64,000 nt of DNA from Pantoea sp. Ep11b (GTDB lineage Bacteria > Pseudomonadota > Gammaproteobacteria > Enterobacterales > Enterobacteriaceae), in NCBI RefSeq assembly GCF_040783975.1, contig NZ_CP160631.1, positions 186,001-250,000 of the forward strand. Reading direction: 5' to 3'. Positions 19,060-29,243 of the stretch are shown here, piece by piece. The position numbers were made by a program, and so were the translations under genes. Position 1 is the first letter of the stretch; every line of letters begins with the position of its first letter. A model generated the notes under the pieces. It was not told the origin of the DNA. It saw only the letters and a program-made list of their open reading frames with translations, and ran no database searches.

Positions 19060-19998
19060 ATGAACAACCCGAACAGCAGCGATCGCATCGATCTGATGCA
19101 GACCTTTATCCGTATCGTCGAGAGCGGCAGCTTATCCGCCGCCGCCGCCCAGCTCGGCACTACGCAACCCACCGTCAGTCGTCGGCTGCAGTCCCTGGAG
19201 CAGCGGCTCGGCCTGAAGCTGATCCTGCGCACCACCCATGCCCTGAAGCTCACCGACGATGGCGAACGCTGCTACGCGCAGGCGCGGGAGCTGCTGGCAA
19301 CCTGGCATGCGCTGGAGGATGCGCTGACCGATGCCAGTGCCGATCCGGTCGGAACGCTGCGGGTGCGCGCGCCGCACGCCTTTGGTCAGGATCAGCTGAT
19401 CGCCCCGCTGGTGGATTACCTGAATCGCTATCCCCGGCTCAATATCGAGTGGATGCTGAATGACCGGACGCCGGACTTTATCGCGGAGAACGTTGACTGC
19501 GCGATTCAGGTGGGCGCACCAACCGATCCCTCCGTGGTGGCGATTCTGCTGGCCGAGGTGCCGCGCATCGTGGTGGCGGCCCCCTCGCTGCTGGCCCGAC
19601 AGCCGCCGGTTGAAGCGGTCGGACAGCTGCGCGATCTGCCGTGGCTGGCCCTGACCAGTTTTTACCGCAATGAGGTGGCGCTACAGAGGATTGACGACGG
19701 CCAGCCGGTGAACCTGCCGATTACGCCCCGCCTCGCCAGCGACAGCCTCTATGCGGTGCGCAAAGCGGCGCTGGCGGGGATGGGTGCGGCAATTGTCTCC
19801 TCCTGGGCGGTGCAGGCGGATCTGGCGGCGGGCAGCCTGGTACAGCTGGTCCCCGCCTGGCAGGCTCCGCCGCTGCCGGTGTGGCTGACCTATCCCTGGG
19901 CGAGTTACTACCCGGCCAGGCTGCAGCACTTTTTTACCATGATCAAAGAGGTGATGCCGCAGCTGGCCGGCACACGCCCGGCTTCGCCAGCGGGGTAA
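19060..19998 (+). CDS. LysR-type regulator, divergent from the MFS exporter
   Basis: A 312-residue LysR protein. The winged helix-turn-helix is at residues 10-70 (IVESGSLSAAAAQLGTTQPT), followed by an effector domain with TPDFIAENVDCAIQVG. The ATG at 19060 is chosen over the GTG three codons earlier, although GGAG lies only three or four bases before it. It probably represses or activates the adjacent exporter gene in response to an exported compound. This is inferred from the divergent layout. Confidence 0.88.
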   Translation: MNNPNSSDRIDLMQTFIRIVESGSLSAAAAQLGTTQPTVSRRLQSLEQRLGLKLILRTTHALKLTDDGERCYAQARELLATWHALEDALTDASADPVGTLRVRAPHAFGQDQLIAPLVDYLNRYPRLNIEWMLNDRTPDFIAENVDCAIQVGAPTDPSVVAILLAEVPRIVVAAPSLLARQPPVEAVGQLRDLPWLALTSFYRNEVALQRIDDGQPVNLPITPRLASDSLYAVRKAALAGMGAAIVSSWAVQADLAAGSLVQLVPAWQAPPLPVWLTYPWASYYPARLQHFFTMIKEVMPQLAGTRPASPAG

Positions 19999-20031
19999 TC
20001 AGAAAGGCAGGAAAACAGGGAGAGGCGGATA

Positions 20032-20055
20032 AAACAGGTGCCCGCGTCAGCGGGC
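20032..20055 (-). terminator. Weak hairpin downstream of yqhA
   Basis: A six-base stem GCCCGC / GCGGGC with loop GTCA is followed on the minus strand by ACCTGTTTTA. The T-run is displaced from the stem, so this is only a possible terminator. Confidence 0.35.
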
Positions 20056-20071
20056 TACCGGAGGCGTGAGG

Positions 20072-20569
20072 CTACTTTTTGTCGCTACGCGACAGCTTAT
20101 CCAGCCAGCCCATCACAAAGGCGGAGAGCACAAAGGTCAGATGGATAATCACGTACCACATCAGCTTGCCGTTATCGACATTGCGCGCTTCCATAAACAC
20201 CCGCAGCAGGTGAATCGAGGAGATCGCGACGATAGAGGCGGCCACTTTGTTCTTCAGCGAGCCGGAGTCCATCTTGCCCAGCCAGCTCAGCTTCTCTTTA
20301 TCTTCGTCGATGTCGAGCTTAGAGATGAAGTTCTCATAGCCTGACAGCATCACCATCACCAGCAGGCCGCCCACCAGCGTCATATCCACCAGCGACAGCA
20401 GCAACAGGATCAGATCGTTTTCCGCAATGCTGAAAATGTTGGGCAGCAGGTGAAAAATTTCCTGGAAAAATTTAATGGTCAGCGCCAGCAATCCCAGCGA
20501 AAGTCCAATGTAAACCGGAGCCAGCAACCAGCGCGATGCATACATCAGGTTTTCGGTAAAACGTTCCAT
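20072..20569 (-). CDS. yqhA: UPF0114 inner-membrane protein YqhA
   Basis: Reading from [20 protein letters not shown] gives 165 residues that match E. coli YqhA almost throughout, including [20 protein letters not shown] and [20 protein letters not shown]. It has about four membrane helices. The function is unknown in the family. The start at 20569 is four codons inside the longest frame and matches the known N-terminus. It occupies the position directly behind kdpD where kdpE is normally found. Confidence 0.95.
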   Translation of the reverse strand: MERFTENLMYASRWLLAPVYIGLSLGLLALTIKFFQEIFHLLPNIFSIAENDLILLLLSLVDMTLVGGLLVMVMLSGYENFISKLDIDEDKEKLSWLGKMDSGSLKNKVAASIVAISSIHLLRVFMEARNVDNGKLMWYVIIHLTFVLSAFVMGWLDKLSRSDKK

Positions 20570-20623
20570 ACAATCCCACACGTAATCAGACAGGTCCGGG
20601 AGTATAACCGATTCACTGTGAAG

Positions 20624-23299
20624 TTATTTCAGCCCTTCTTCAGAAATTTCAGGCGCGGGCGGCAGGGGCAGTGAGAGGCGGAAAGCCGCGCCGCCTTCGG
20701 CCCGGTTTTCCGCCCAGATCTGCCCGCCGTGGCTTTCGATAATGGTCTTACAGATCGCCAGCCCCAGGCCCACGCCCGGCACCGCCGACTCTTTATCACC
20801 GCGTGAGAACTTATCGAATATCCGGCTGAGATCCCCTTCCGCAATGCCCGGTCCGCCGTCCCAGACCGAAATCTCCAGCCGGGTGGCGGCGCGCCAGGCG
20901 CGGATACCACGCGGCGCGCAGTTACCGGCATACTTCAGACTGTTCTCGATCAGATTGGTAAAGACGCGCTCCAGCAGCGTGCTGTCGCCCTTAATCAGCA
21001 CAATGTCATCCGGCAGGTCGAGCTGAACCTCATGCCCTTTCAGCGACGGCGCCATACTGCTCAGCGCGCCGCCGATCACCTCCTCCAGCGCCAGCCACTC
21101 TTCCCGCAGATTCAGCCCGCCCGACTGAATGCGGGCCATATCCAGCATGTTGCTGACCAGCCGGATCGTGCTCAGCGTCTGTTCGCGGATCTGACTCGCC
21201 TGCGGCACATACTTTGAGTTGTCACCGGCAAGGTCGAGCATCAGCATCTCCGCCTGACCAAACAGCACGGTCAGCGGCGTGCGCAGGTCGTGTGACAGCG
21301 CCGACAGCAGGGCGTTACGCAGCTGCTCCCGCTCGGCCGCAAGCCGGGAGGCCGCCTCGCTGTGCGACAGCGCCATCCGCTCCAGGGCGTTGGCGATCAG
21401 CACCGTGAAGGTCTCCACCAGCCGCTGCTGCTCGGGGATCATCAGCTGCCGCAGGTTCTGCGGCTCCACCACCAGCAGGCCACGGCAGTGTGCGCCGCTT
21501 TTCAGCGGCAGGATCTGATAAGGCACCGCCGGTAAGGTGTCGGTGCCCGCGCCCGCCGGCTGGCCTTTGCTGTAGCTCCATTTGGCAATTGCCCGATCCG
21601 GCTCGCTGGTCGGCAGTGCCTCGCCCACCGGCTGCAGCTCACCCTGCTCATCCGGCAGCAGCAGCAGGCAGCGCGCCTGCAGCGTGGCGTCAAGCACCCG
21701 CTGGCTGGTGGCAGCAATATCCTGCGGCGTTAACGCGCTGCCCAGCGATTTCGCCATCTCATAGAGCTGACGCGCCCGCTGCTCACGGTAACGGGCGACT
21801 CGTGCCTGATAGCGCACGCCCGCCGTCAGATTACCGACGATCACCCCCACCGCCAGCATCACACCGAAGGTCACCAGATATTGCAGGTCGGAAACCGCCA
21901 CCGTGCCGGTCGGCGCGACAAAGAAGAGGTCAAAGGCGACGATATTCATCACCGTGGCGATCACCGAGGGCCAGCGGCCATAGCGCAGCGCCACGATCAC
22001 CACCGCCAGCAGATAGATCATCACACAGTTGGCGGGATCGAAGTTGATCAGGACGGATTGCCCGGCGGCGGTAACGACGATGCAGAGCACCAGTGCCATC
22101 ATCACGCCGCGCAGCTGCACCCGCCATTTTTCGCTGGTGGCACGGCCATCCGGCAGCGGATGCGGCGCATCCTTAAGCGGCTCATCCAGCGCCACCACCA
22201 GCAGATCGAGATCCGGCCCCAGCTGACCCAGCCGTTCGGCAAAACTGTCACGCCGCCAGCGCCGCAGCGGACGACGGCCGGTGACAATTTTGCCCAGGTT
22301 GTGCTCGCGGGCGTAGCCCAGCACCGCCTCCGCCTCATCCGGCTCCGAGAGCGTGGCGGTTTCCGCGCCCAGCTCCTGCGCCAGCTGCAGGGTGCGCAGA
22401 ATGGCCCGTCGCCGGGCTTCCGGCAGCCGGTGCAGCCGGGGCGTTTCGACGTAGACCGCATGCCACTCGCTGCCGAGCCGGGCGGCCAGCCGGGCAGCGG
22501 TGCGCACCAGCTTTTCACTGCCGCTGTCGTCGCCAATGCAGAGCAGGATCGCGTCGCGGGTGTGCCAGACGCGATCCCGGCCCTGCTGGTCACGCCAGGC
22601 ACGCATCTGATCGTCCACCCGATCGGCCGTGCGGCGCAGGGCCAGCTCACGCAGGGCGAACAGGTTGCCTTTGCGGAAGAAGTTTTCGATGGCGCGCTCC
22701 GCACGGTCGCCAATATAGACCTTGCCCTCTTTCAGACGCTGACGCAGATCGTCGGGCGGCAGATCGACCAGCACCACCTCGTCGGCGCTGTCGAAGAAAG
22801 GATCGGGCACGGTTTCCCGCACCTGAATGCCGGTCACGCCGCCGACCACATCGTTGAGGCTTTCCAGATGCTGCACATTCACGGTGGTCAGGACGTCGAT
22901 GCCCGCCTCCAGCAGCTCCTCGATATCCTGCCAGCGCTTGGGATGACGCGATCCCTGAACGTTGGTGTGCGCCAGCTCATCCATCAGGATCACCGCCGGA
23001 TGGCGGGCCAGCGCGGCATCCAGATCGAACTCCGCATGGCGTGAACGCCCGGTCGCACGACGCGGCAGCAGGGTTAACCCTGTCAGCAGCTGGGCGGTTT
23101 CCGGTCGCTCATGGGTCTCAACCACCCCGATCAGGACATCCAGCCCCTGCGCACGCAGCCGCTGTGCCTCCTGCAGCATGGCGTAGGTTTTGCCCACGCC
23201 CGCACAGGCACCAAAGTAGATTTTCAGCCGTCCGCGATGCGTTTCGCGGTTAGCCTGCAGCAGCGCGTCAGGATCGGGACGCTGAGGTTCGTGGTTCAT
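20624..23299 (-). CDS. kdpD: Potassium-responsive sensor histidine kinase KdpD
   Basis: The 891-residue protein is close to the E. coli length (894). The order is: N-terminal KdpD domain with Walker A GACAGVGKT and Walker B ILMDELAHTN; a Usp-like domain; four clustered membrane helices (about residues 400-500); a GAF-like region; then the kinase with H-box ALSHDLRTPLT, N-box NLIENSLKYAG, DGGPG and GVGLGLAIC. It is an inner-membrane kinase that signals K+ limitation to KdpE. It starts 16 bases after kdpC. No kdpE follows; the C-terminus looks complete, so there is no sign of a truncated fusion. Confidence 0.96.
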   Translation of the reverse strand: MNHEPQRPDPDALLQANRETHRGRLKIYFGACAGVGKTYAMLQEAQRLRAQGLDVLIGVVETHERPETAQLLTGLTLLPRRATGRSRHAEFDLDAALARHPAVILMDELAHTNVQGSRHPKRWQDIEELLEAGIDVLTTVNVQHLESLNDVVGGVTGIQVRETVPDPFFDSADEVVLVDLPPDDLRQRLKEGKVYIGDRAERAIENFFRKGNLFALRELALRRTADRVDDQMRAWRDQQGRDRVWHTRDAILLCIGDDSGSEKLVRTAARLAARLGSEWHAVYVETPRLHRLPEARRRAILRTLQLAQELGAETATLSEPDEAEAVLGYAREHNLGKIVTGRRPLRRWRRDSFAERLGQLGPDLDLLVVALDEPLKDAPHPLPDGRATSEKWRVQLRGVMMALVLCIVVTAAGQSVLINFDPANCVMIYLLAVVIVALRYGRWPSVIATVMNIVAFDLFFVAPTGTVAVSDLQYLVTFGVMLAVGVIVGNLTAGVRYQARVARYREQRARQLYEMAKSLGSALTPQDIAATSQRVLDATLQARCLLLLPDEQGELQPVGEALPTSEPDRAIAKWSYSKGQPAGAGTDTLPAVPYQILPLKSGAHCRGLLVVEPQNLRQLMIPEQQRLVETFTVLIANALERMALSHSEAASRLAAEREQLRNALLSALSHDLRTPLTVLFGQAEMLMLDLAGDNSKYVPQASQIREQTLSTIRLVSNMLDMARIQSGGLNLREEWLALEEVIGGALSSMAPSLKGHEVQLDLPDDIVLIKGDSTLLERVFTNLIENSLKYAGNCAPRGIRAWRAATRLEISVWDGGPGIAEGDLSRIFDKFSRGDKESAVPGVGLGLAICKTIIESHGGQIWAENRAEGGAAFRLSLPLPPAPEISEEGLK

Positions 23300-23315
23300 C
23301 GCTTTCTTAACACCC

Positions 23316-23882
23316 TTACAGTTCGTTGAGCGCCATATTCAGCTGCAATACGTTGACGGTCGGCGTCCCCAGGAAGGGCATCAGCGGACGGTTCGTCATC
23401 TTCTCAATCAGCGCCTCCACCTGCGGCAATGGCAGCTGGCGGCTGGCGGCGACACGGGGTGCCTGCCACAGGGCAGCCTGCGCCGAAATGTCGGGGTCCA
23501 GGCCGCTGGCGGAGGCGGTGACCAGCTCAACCGGCACCGCCGCAGACGCCTGCGGATTGGCGGCCCGCAGTGCTGCAACGCGCTCCGCCACCGCTTTATC
23601 CAGCGCCGGATTGCTGGCGGCCAGATTGCTGCCGCCGGAGGAGAGCGGGTTATAGGGCTTATCGCTGGTGGCGGAAGGACGGCCCCAGAAATCGCCGGGC
23701 CGGGTAAAGTTCTGGCCAATCAGCGCTGACCCGCGGGCGGCCCCCTCCTCTTCCAGCAGCGAGCCGCCAGCCTGGAAGGGAAACAGCCACTGCGCCAGTC
23801 CGGTAGTGAGGAAAGGATAAACCACACCGGTAGCCAGTGTAAGCAGCAACAGCAGTAAAACGGCCGGACGTAACTGACTCAT
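23316..23882 (-). CDS. kdpC: Potassium-transporting ATPase subunit C
   Basis: The 188-residue protein has one N-terminal membrane helix ([20 protein letters not shown]) and a periplasmic domain containing [15 protein letters not shown] and ASGLDPDIS, all KdpC hallmarks. It stabilises the KdpFABC complex and assists ATP use by KdpB. It lies ten bases after kdpB and 16 before kdpD in one transcription unit. Confidence 0.96.
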   Translation of the reverse strand: MSQLRPAVLLLLLLTLATGVVYPFLTTGLAQWLFPFQAGGSLLEEEGAARGSALIGQNFTRPGDFWGRPSATSDKPYNPLSSGGSNLAASNPALDKAVAERVAALRAANPQASAAVPVELVTASASGLDPDISAQAALWQAPRVAASRQLPLPQVEALIEKMTNRPLMPFLGTPTVNVLQLNMALNEL

Positions 23883-23892
23883 TTCTCTCTCC

Positions 23893-25941
23893 TCAGGCCA
23901 TGCCTGATAACACTAACAGCAGATCGATCGCTTTGATGCCGACGAACGGCACCAGCAGACCACCCAGACCGTAAATCAGCAGATTGCGGCGCAACAGAGC
24001 GGCGGCGCTGAGCGGGCGATAGCTCACGCCTTTCAGGGCCAGCGGGATCAGGAAAACAATCACCAGCGCGTTAAAGATCACCGCCGACAGAATGGCGCTG
24101 GCGGGCGAGTGCAGCTGCATCACGTTGAGCATGTTGAGCTGCGGATAGGTCGCCGCAAAGGCCGCCGGAATAATGGCGAAATATTTCGCCACGTCATTGG
24201 CGATACTGAAGGTGGTCAGCGAACCGCGCGTCATCAGCATCTGTTTACCGATGTGCACCACCTCCAGCAGCTTGGTCGGGTTCGAGTCGAGATCAACCAT
24301 GTTGCCCGCCTCTTTTGCCGCCTGCGTACCTGAGTTCATCGCCACCGCCACATCCGCCTGCGCCAGGGCTGGCGCATCGTTGGTGCCGTCACCGGTCATC
24401 GCCACTAACCGTCCCTCTGACTGATACTGACGAATCAGCGCCAGCTTCGCTTCCGGCGTCGCCTCAGAGAGGAAATCATCCACGCCCGCTTCTGCAGCAA
24501 TCGCGGCGGCGGTCAGCGGGTTATCGCCGGTGATCATTACCGTTTTAATGCCCATTTTGCGCAGCTCGGCAAAGCGCTCTTTGATGCCGCCTTTCACAAT
24601 ATCTTTCAGCGCCACCACGCCCAGCACATTCGCGCCCTCGGCCACCACCAGCGGCGTTCCGCCGGTACGGGCGACCTCTTCCACCTGAGCGTTAACCTCG
24701 GCAGGGAAGCGGCCCTGATTCGCTTCGATGTGGCGACGCACCGCATCCACCGCGCCCTTGCGGATCAGGCGATCCTGTACGTTGACGCCGCTCATGCGGG
24801 TCTGGGCGGAGAACGGAATAAAGCTGGCCCCCATGCTGCTGAGATCGCGCTCGCGCAGATTAAACTGCTGTTTCGCCAGCACCACGATGCTGCGGCCTTC
24901 CGGCGTCTCATCGGCCAGCGAGGCGAGCTGCGCGGCGTCGGCCAGCTGCTCTTCGCTGACGCCCGGCGCGGGCAGGAACTGCGTTGCCTGACGGTTGCCG
25001 AGCGTGATGGTGCCGGTTTTATCCAGCATCAGAACATCCACATCCCCTGCGGCTTCGACCGCGCGGCCACTGGTGGCGATCACGTTGGCCCCCAGCATCC
25101 GGCTCATGCCCGCCACGCCAATCGCCGACAGCAGGCCCCCGATGGTGGTCGGGATCAGGCAGACCAGCAGCGCCACCAGCACCGTCACGCTGACCGGCGT
25201 GCCGCCCCAGGCTGAGAATGGCCAGAGCGTCACGGTCGCCAGCAGGAACACGATGGTCAGTGAGACCAGCAGAATGGTCAGGGCGATCTCATTGGGTGTT
25301 TTACGGCGTTTCGCGCCCTCGACCATCGCGATCATCCGGTCAAGGAAGGTTTCGCCCGGGTTGGCGCTACAGGTGATCACCAGCCAGTCTGAGAGAATAC
25401 GGGTCCCGCCGGTGACGGAGGCGAAGTCCCCGCCCGATTCACGGATCACCGGTGCAGACTCACCGGTAATGGCGCTCTCATCCACCGAGGCGCCGCCCTC
25501 CACGACTTCACCGTCGCAGGGGATGATATCGCCCGCTTCCACCAGCACCGCGTCGCCTTTACGCAGCTGGTCGGCACCCACCTGCTGCCACTCAGCGCCA
25601 TAGCGCGCCGCCGCAAGTTTTTTAGCAAAGCTGGTCTTTTTTACCCCTTTCAGGCTGCTGGCCTGGGCCTTACTGCGCCCTTCGGCCAGCGCCTCCGCCA
25701 GGTTGGCGAACAGCACGGTAAACCAGAGCCAGAGCGCGATCGCGCCGGTAAAGCTGGCGCTGCCGCCGACACGGCCAGCCAGCATCGCCAGCGCCAGCAG
25801 CGAGGTCAGAATGCTGCCGAGGTAGACCACAAACATCACCGGGTTACGAAACTGTACCCGCGGATCGAGCTTTTTCACCGCATCCCAGGCCGAGGTGCGC
25901 AGCAGGGCTGCGTCAAATAATGCCTGTTGTTGACGACTCAT
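23893..25941 (-). CDS. kdpB: Potassium-transporting P-type ATPase, catalytic subunit B
   Basis: The 682-residue P-type ATPase has ITGESAPV (actuator), [13 protein letters not shown] (phosphorylated Asp), and [21 protein letters not shown] (hinge). It hydrolyses ATP to drive K+ movement from KdpA. The length equals that of E. coli KdpB. Its ATG overlaps the kdpA stop by four bases (ATGA), showing translational coupling. Inner membrane. Confidence 0.97.
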   Translation of the reverse strand: MSRQQQALFDAALLRTSAWDAVKKLDPRVQFRNPVMFVVYLGSILTSLLALAMLAGRVGGSASFTGAIALWLWFTVLFANLAEALAEGRSKAQASSLKGVKKTSFAKKLAAARYGAEWQQVGADQLRKGDAVLVEAGDIIPCDGEVVEGGASVDESAITGESAPVIRESGGDFASVTGGTRILSDWLVITCSANPGETFLDRMIAMVEGAKRRKTPNEIALTILLVSLTIVFLLATVTLWPFSAWGGTPVSVTVLVALLVCLIPTTIGGLLSAIGVAGMSRMLGANVIATSGRAVEAAGDVDVLMLDKTGTITLGNRQATQFLPAPGVSEEQLADAAQLASLADETPEGRSIVVLAKQQFNLRERDLSSMGASFIPFSAQTRMSGVNVQDRLIRKGAVDAVRRHIEANQGRFPAEVNAQVEEVARTGGTPLVVAEGANVLGVVALKDIVKGGIKERFAELRKMGIKTVMITGDNPLTAAAIAAEAGVDDFLSEATPEAKLALIRQYQSEGRLVAMTGDGTNDAPALAQADVAVAMNSGTQAAKEAGNMVDLDSNPTKLLEVVHIGKQMLMTRGSLTTFSIANDVAKYFAIIPAAFAATYPQLNMLNVMQLHSPASAILSAVIFNALVIVFLIPLALKGVSYRPLSAAALLRRNLLIYGLGGLLVPFVGIKAIDLLLVLSGMA

Positions 25942-27626
25942 GAGGATTGTCCCTGAACAAGTTGCAGATGCTCAGCCACCGGGCCGAGGGCCAGAGCAGG
26001 AATAAAGGTCAGTGCACCCACCAGCAGAACGGTGCCGATCAGCAGCGCAATAAACAGCGGGCCGTGCGTCGGCAGCGTGCCGTTACCCACCGGCTGCACT
26101 TTTTTCACCGCCATCGCCCCGGCAATCGCCATCACCGGGATGATGATGCCGAAGCGGCCCAGCAGCATGCAGACGGCCAGTAACAGGTTCCAGAATGGGG
26201 TGTTAGCACTCAGTCCGGCAAAGGCACTGCCGTTGTTGTTGGCCGCCGAGGAGACCGCGTAGAGCACCTCGCTGAAGCCGTGAATGCCAGGATTCGCCAT
26301 GGCGCTGCGTCCGGCGTCCGTCATCATCGCCAGCGCGGTGCCGATCAGCACCAGCGCCGGAGTGACCAGAATCGCCAGCGCGGTCATCTTCATCTCCCAC
26401 ACATCGACTTTTTTGCCCAGGAACTCCGGGGTTCGGCCAATCATCAGCCCGGCGATAAACACCGCCAGCAGCACAAACAGCAGCATCCCGTAGAGGCCCG
26501 CACCGACACCGCCAAATACCACCTCGCCCAGCTGCATCAGCCACATCGGCACCATCCCGCCCAGCGCGGTAAAGGAGTCGTGCATGGCGTTCACCGCGCC
26601 GCAGGAAGCTGCCGTCGTAATCACTGCAAACAGGCTGCTGTTGAGGATGCCGAAGCGCGTCTCTTTGCCTTCCATGTTGGCGGCGCTGTCTGCGCCCATC
26701 TGCAGGAAGTGCGGATTGCCCTGCAGTTCAGCCCACATCACCACCGCCACGGCCGCGACAAACATCAGCGTCATCGCCCAGAGCAGCATGTGGCCCTGAC
26801 GGCGGTCACGCACGCTTTCACCGAACGCGAAGCAGAGCGCCGCCGGGATCAGAAAGATGCTGAGCATCTGCACCAGGTTAGTCAGCACGGTCGGGTTCTC
26901 AAACGGATGGGCAGAGTTGGCGTTGAAGAAGCCTCCTCCGTTGGTGCCCAGCATTTTGATCGCCTCCTGCGATGCCACCGGCCCCATCGACAGCGTCTGC
27001 TGCACCCCTTCCAGCGTGGTGAAGTTGTGGTAGGGCGCAAAGTTCTGAATGCTGCCCTGGCTGACAAAGAACAGCGCCATCAGCAGGCTGATGGGCAGTA
27101 AGACGTAGAGCGTGATGCGCGTCAGGTCGCGCCAGGCGTTACCCAGCGAAGCCGAGCTGCGATTCGCGAAGCCGCGGATCAGGGCAAACGCCACGGCGAT
27201 ACCGGTCGCGGCAGAGAGGAAGTTCTGCACCGTCAGGCCCACCATCTGACTGAAATAGCTCAGGGTGCTTTCGCCGCTGTAGGACTGCCAGTTGGTGTTG
27301 GTCACGAAGCTCACAGCGGTGTTCAGCGCCAGATGCCAGCTCAGGCCCGGCAGCTGCTGGGGATTCAGCGGCAGCGAACCCTGCATCAGCAGGATAGCCA
27401 GCAGCAGCACAAAGCCCAGCGCATTGAACAGCAGGATCGCCAGCAGATAGTGCGGCCAGCGCATCTCCGACTGCTGCGCGCCCAGCAGTCGCCACAGTGG
27501 CGCTTCCAGACGGGCAAAGAGCGGTTTGTCCGCCACCAGGGATGCCAGCCCCCGACCCAGCGGTTGCGCCAGCAGCATCAGCAGCACCAGATAGAATGCG
27601 ATGAGTAAGAAAGCATTGGCCGCCAT
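25938..27626 (-). CDS. kdpA: Potassium-transporting ATPase, K+-binding subunit A
   Basis: The 562-residue protein has the four pseudo-repeated pore loops expected of Kdp[40 protein letters not shown] and [14 protein letters not shown]. These form the K+ selectivity filter. It has about ten membrane helices. The start shares one base with the kdpF stop, and the end overlaps kdpB by four bases, giving a tightly coupled operon. Confidence 0.97.
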   Translation of the reverse strand: MAANAFLLIAFYLVLLMLLAQPLGRGLASLVADKPLFARLEAPLWRLLGAQQSEMRWPHYLLAILLFNALGFVLLLAILLMQGSLPLNPQQLPGLSWHLALNTAVSFVTNTNWQSYSGESTLSYFSQMVGLTVQNFLSAATGIAVAFALIRGFANRSSASLGNAWRDLTRITLYVLLPISLLMALFFVSQGSIQNFAPYHNFTTLEGVQQTLSMGPVASQEAIKMLGTNGGGFFNANSAHPFENPTVLTNLVQMLSIFLIPAALCFAFGESVRDRRQGHMLLWAMTLMFVAAVAVVMWAELQGNPHFLQMGADSAANMEGKETRFGILNSSLFAVITTAASCGAVNAMHDSFTALGGMVPMWLMQLGEVVFGGVGAGLYGMLLFVLLAVFIAGLMIGRTPEFLGKKVDVWEMKMTALAILVTPALVLIGTALAMMTDAGRSAMANPGIHGFSEVLYAVSSAANNNGSAFAGLSANTPFWNLLLAVCMLLGRFGIIIPVMAIAGAMAVKKVQPVGNGTLPTHGPLFIALLIGTVLLVGALTFIPALALGPVAEHLQLVQGQSS

Positions 27627-27715
27627 CAGAAGGCCTCCGCATTTAACAGGGCATAGATCAGATAGCCCAGTAACAACACCACCAGCACGATGCCGGTTAT
27701 TACGCCCACGCTCAC
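27626..27715 (-). CDS. kdpF: KdpF, 29-residue subunit of the K+ ATPase
   Basis: A GTG at 27715 opens a 29-residue single-helix peptide, reading [20 protein letters not shown] and ending in LLNAEAF. It matches E. coli KdpF in length and ending. GGAGG lies five bases before the GTG. Its TGA overlaps the kdpA ATG by one base. It is a lipid-like stabiliser of KdpFABC. Confidence 0.92.
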   Translation of the reverse strand: MSVGVITGIVLVVLLLGYLIYALLNAEAF

Positions 27716-27793
27716 AGGAACCTCCAGAGGATTGGATTTATGGCTTAGCTTGCGCGGCGGCGTATAAAGAAGGGGTTAAAATGCAGCGGGCGG

Positions 27794-27817
27794 GCGTAAA
27801 AATAGTGTAAAAATGGC
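27794..27817 (-). promoter_or_regulatory. KdpE-type operator upstream of kdpFABCD
   Basis: On the minus strand the sequence reads CATTTTTACACTATTTTTAC, then GCC. It closely follows the T-rich direct repeat recognised by KdpE upstream of E. coli kdpF (TTTTTA-TACT-TTTTTTA pattern, from memory). It lies about 80-100 bases before the kdpF start, with a TTTATA hexamer (27763-27768) between as a possible -10 and no good -35, as expected for an activator-dependent promoter. Confidence 0.75.
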
Positions 27818-27823
27818 GAAAAA

Positions 27824-28990
27824 TCAGGCGACTTCCAGCGCCCAGATGCGGTTCAGATCGACGTTGCTCCAGAGCGTGCTGTCTTCAGCGCCCACAATGC
27901 TGTCGGTGCAGAAACTGTCACCCAGGTCGAGCTCCTCCGGTTTCACCTCACGCTGAGCATGCAGCGACCAGAAGACATGCACACAGGGACGCATCAGCGA
28001 CTTTTCACCCGCTTTCACCACCAGCGCCACCCGGCCGGAGGCCAGACGCACCAGCGAGCCCACCGGATAGATGCCGATAGTGCGGATAAAGGTGTGCAGC
28101 AGGCCCGGATCGAAGTGGCCGCGCCAGCTCAGCATCTGATGCATCGCCTCTGCCGGTGTCCAGCCGTTACGGTAGGCGCGGGTCGAGGTCACGGCATCAT
28201 AGACGTCACACACCGCCGACATGCGGGCGTAGAGCGAAATTGCCTCACCTTTCAGCCCATGCGGATAGCCGCTACCATCATATTTTTCATGATGATGCAG
28301 GGCGATATCGATCAGATCGCTGTCGGCGTTGCACTCGATCAGGATCTGCGCGCCCACCACCGGATGCTGACGCATCACTCTCAGCTCCTCTTCCTCCAGC
28401 CTGCCGGCTTTATTCAGGATCGCCAGCGGCACGGCGGCTTTACCGACGTCATGCAGTAAACCGCCCATGCCAACCCGGCGCAATGCACGCTCCTCCAGAC
28501 CCAGTTTTTTACCCAGCGCAATCATGAGTCCGCAGACCGCCATCGAATGCAGATAGGTATAGTCATCATGATTTTTAAGCCGTGCCACGCTGAGCATGGC
28601 GGAGGGTTCACGCGTAATGGAACCGGCGATCTCATCCACCAGCTCCATCATGTAATCCAGTTTCAGGCTGTTACCCAGCCGGGCCTCATTGAACATCGCC
28701 TGTATTTTGGGTTTGCCCTGCTGAAAGATCTGCTGTGCCTGATCCAGCTCCTGAAAAAATGGCGTCCGGGCGACAGGTTTCGTGGCGTTCGGGGTCGCGA
28801 TCGGCGCCTGCACCGATCGATCGAGATCGATCCAGAGCTGACGGATCCCTTCATTGCGTAACAGGTCAATTTGTCGTGGATCGGCGATCAGCATCTGATT
28901 ATGAATGCGCTGGTCCTTTATCCACCAGACTTCCAGCTTGTGGATAAACATACCCGGACGCAGTTCATCGATAGTAATCAGCTTTATCAC
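27824..28990 (-). CDS. HD-GYP domain protein with N-terminal DUF3391
   Basis: The 388-residue protein has an N-terminal domain of about 60 residues starting MIKLITIDELRPGMFI (DUF3391 type) and an HD-GYP domain from about residue 140. LLHDVGKAA carries His180-Asp181, and HHHEKYDGSGYP carries the HD-GYP signature at about 232-243. Such proteins usually hydrolyse cyclic di-GMP in the cytoplasm, so a role in motility or biofilm control is likely. It is transcribed in the same direction as kdp, but its end lies immediately upstream of the kdp operator, so the two are separate units. Confidence 0.9.
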   Translation of the reverse strand: MIKLITIDELRPGMFIHKLEVWWIKDQRIHNQMLIADPRQIDLLRNEGIRQLWIDLDRSVQAPIATPNATKPVARTPFFQELDQAQQIFQQGKPKIQAMFNEARLGNSLKLDYMMELVDEIAGSITREPSAMLSVARLKNHDDYTYLHSMAVCGLMIALGKKLGLEERALRRVGMGGLLHDVGKAAVPLAILNKAGRLEEEELRVMRQHPVVGAQILIECNADSDLIDIALHHHEKYDGSGYPHGLKGEAISLYARMSAVCDVYDAVTSTRAYRNGWTPAEAMHQMLSWRGHFDPGLLHTFIRTIGIYPVGSLVRLASGRVALVVKAGEKSLMRPCVHVFWSLHAQREVKPEELDLGDSFCTDSIVGAEDSTLWSNVDLNRIWALEVA

Positions 28991-29243
28991 GCTATCACTC
29001 CTTACTCTCTGCGGGTGGTAAGGTGATATCGGCAGCTGGACAAATTTTCTTCAGGCTGTTTTATGCTAAGCAGGTGGCCGGTTGTGTGGTCAGAGGAGCG
29101 CGCGGCGACGGCGCTGCTTATAGCGGGCGATTTTTTTGCCAGGCACTCCGGAATTACTTATATTTGTCAGCAGGACGTTTACTAAACAGTGGTACTGAAA
29201 AGTCTGCCCTTATCCACTGTTTTCAACGATGGAGAAAGGAATC

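Noticed and set aside
21881..23044. A 387-codon open frame on the plus strand
   Set aside because: Antisense shadow of kdpD; the translation is His/Gln/Arg-rich and lacks a recognisable domain.
26280..27101. A 273-codon open frame on the plus strand
   Set aside because: Antisense to kdpA, which is intact with all four pore loops.
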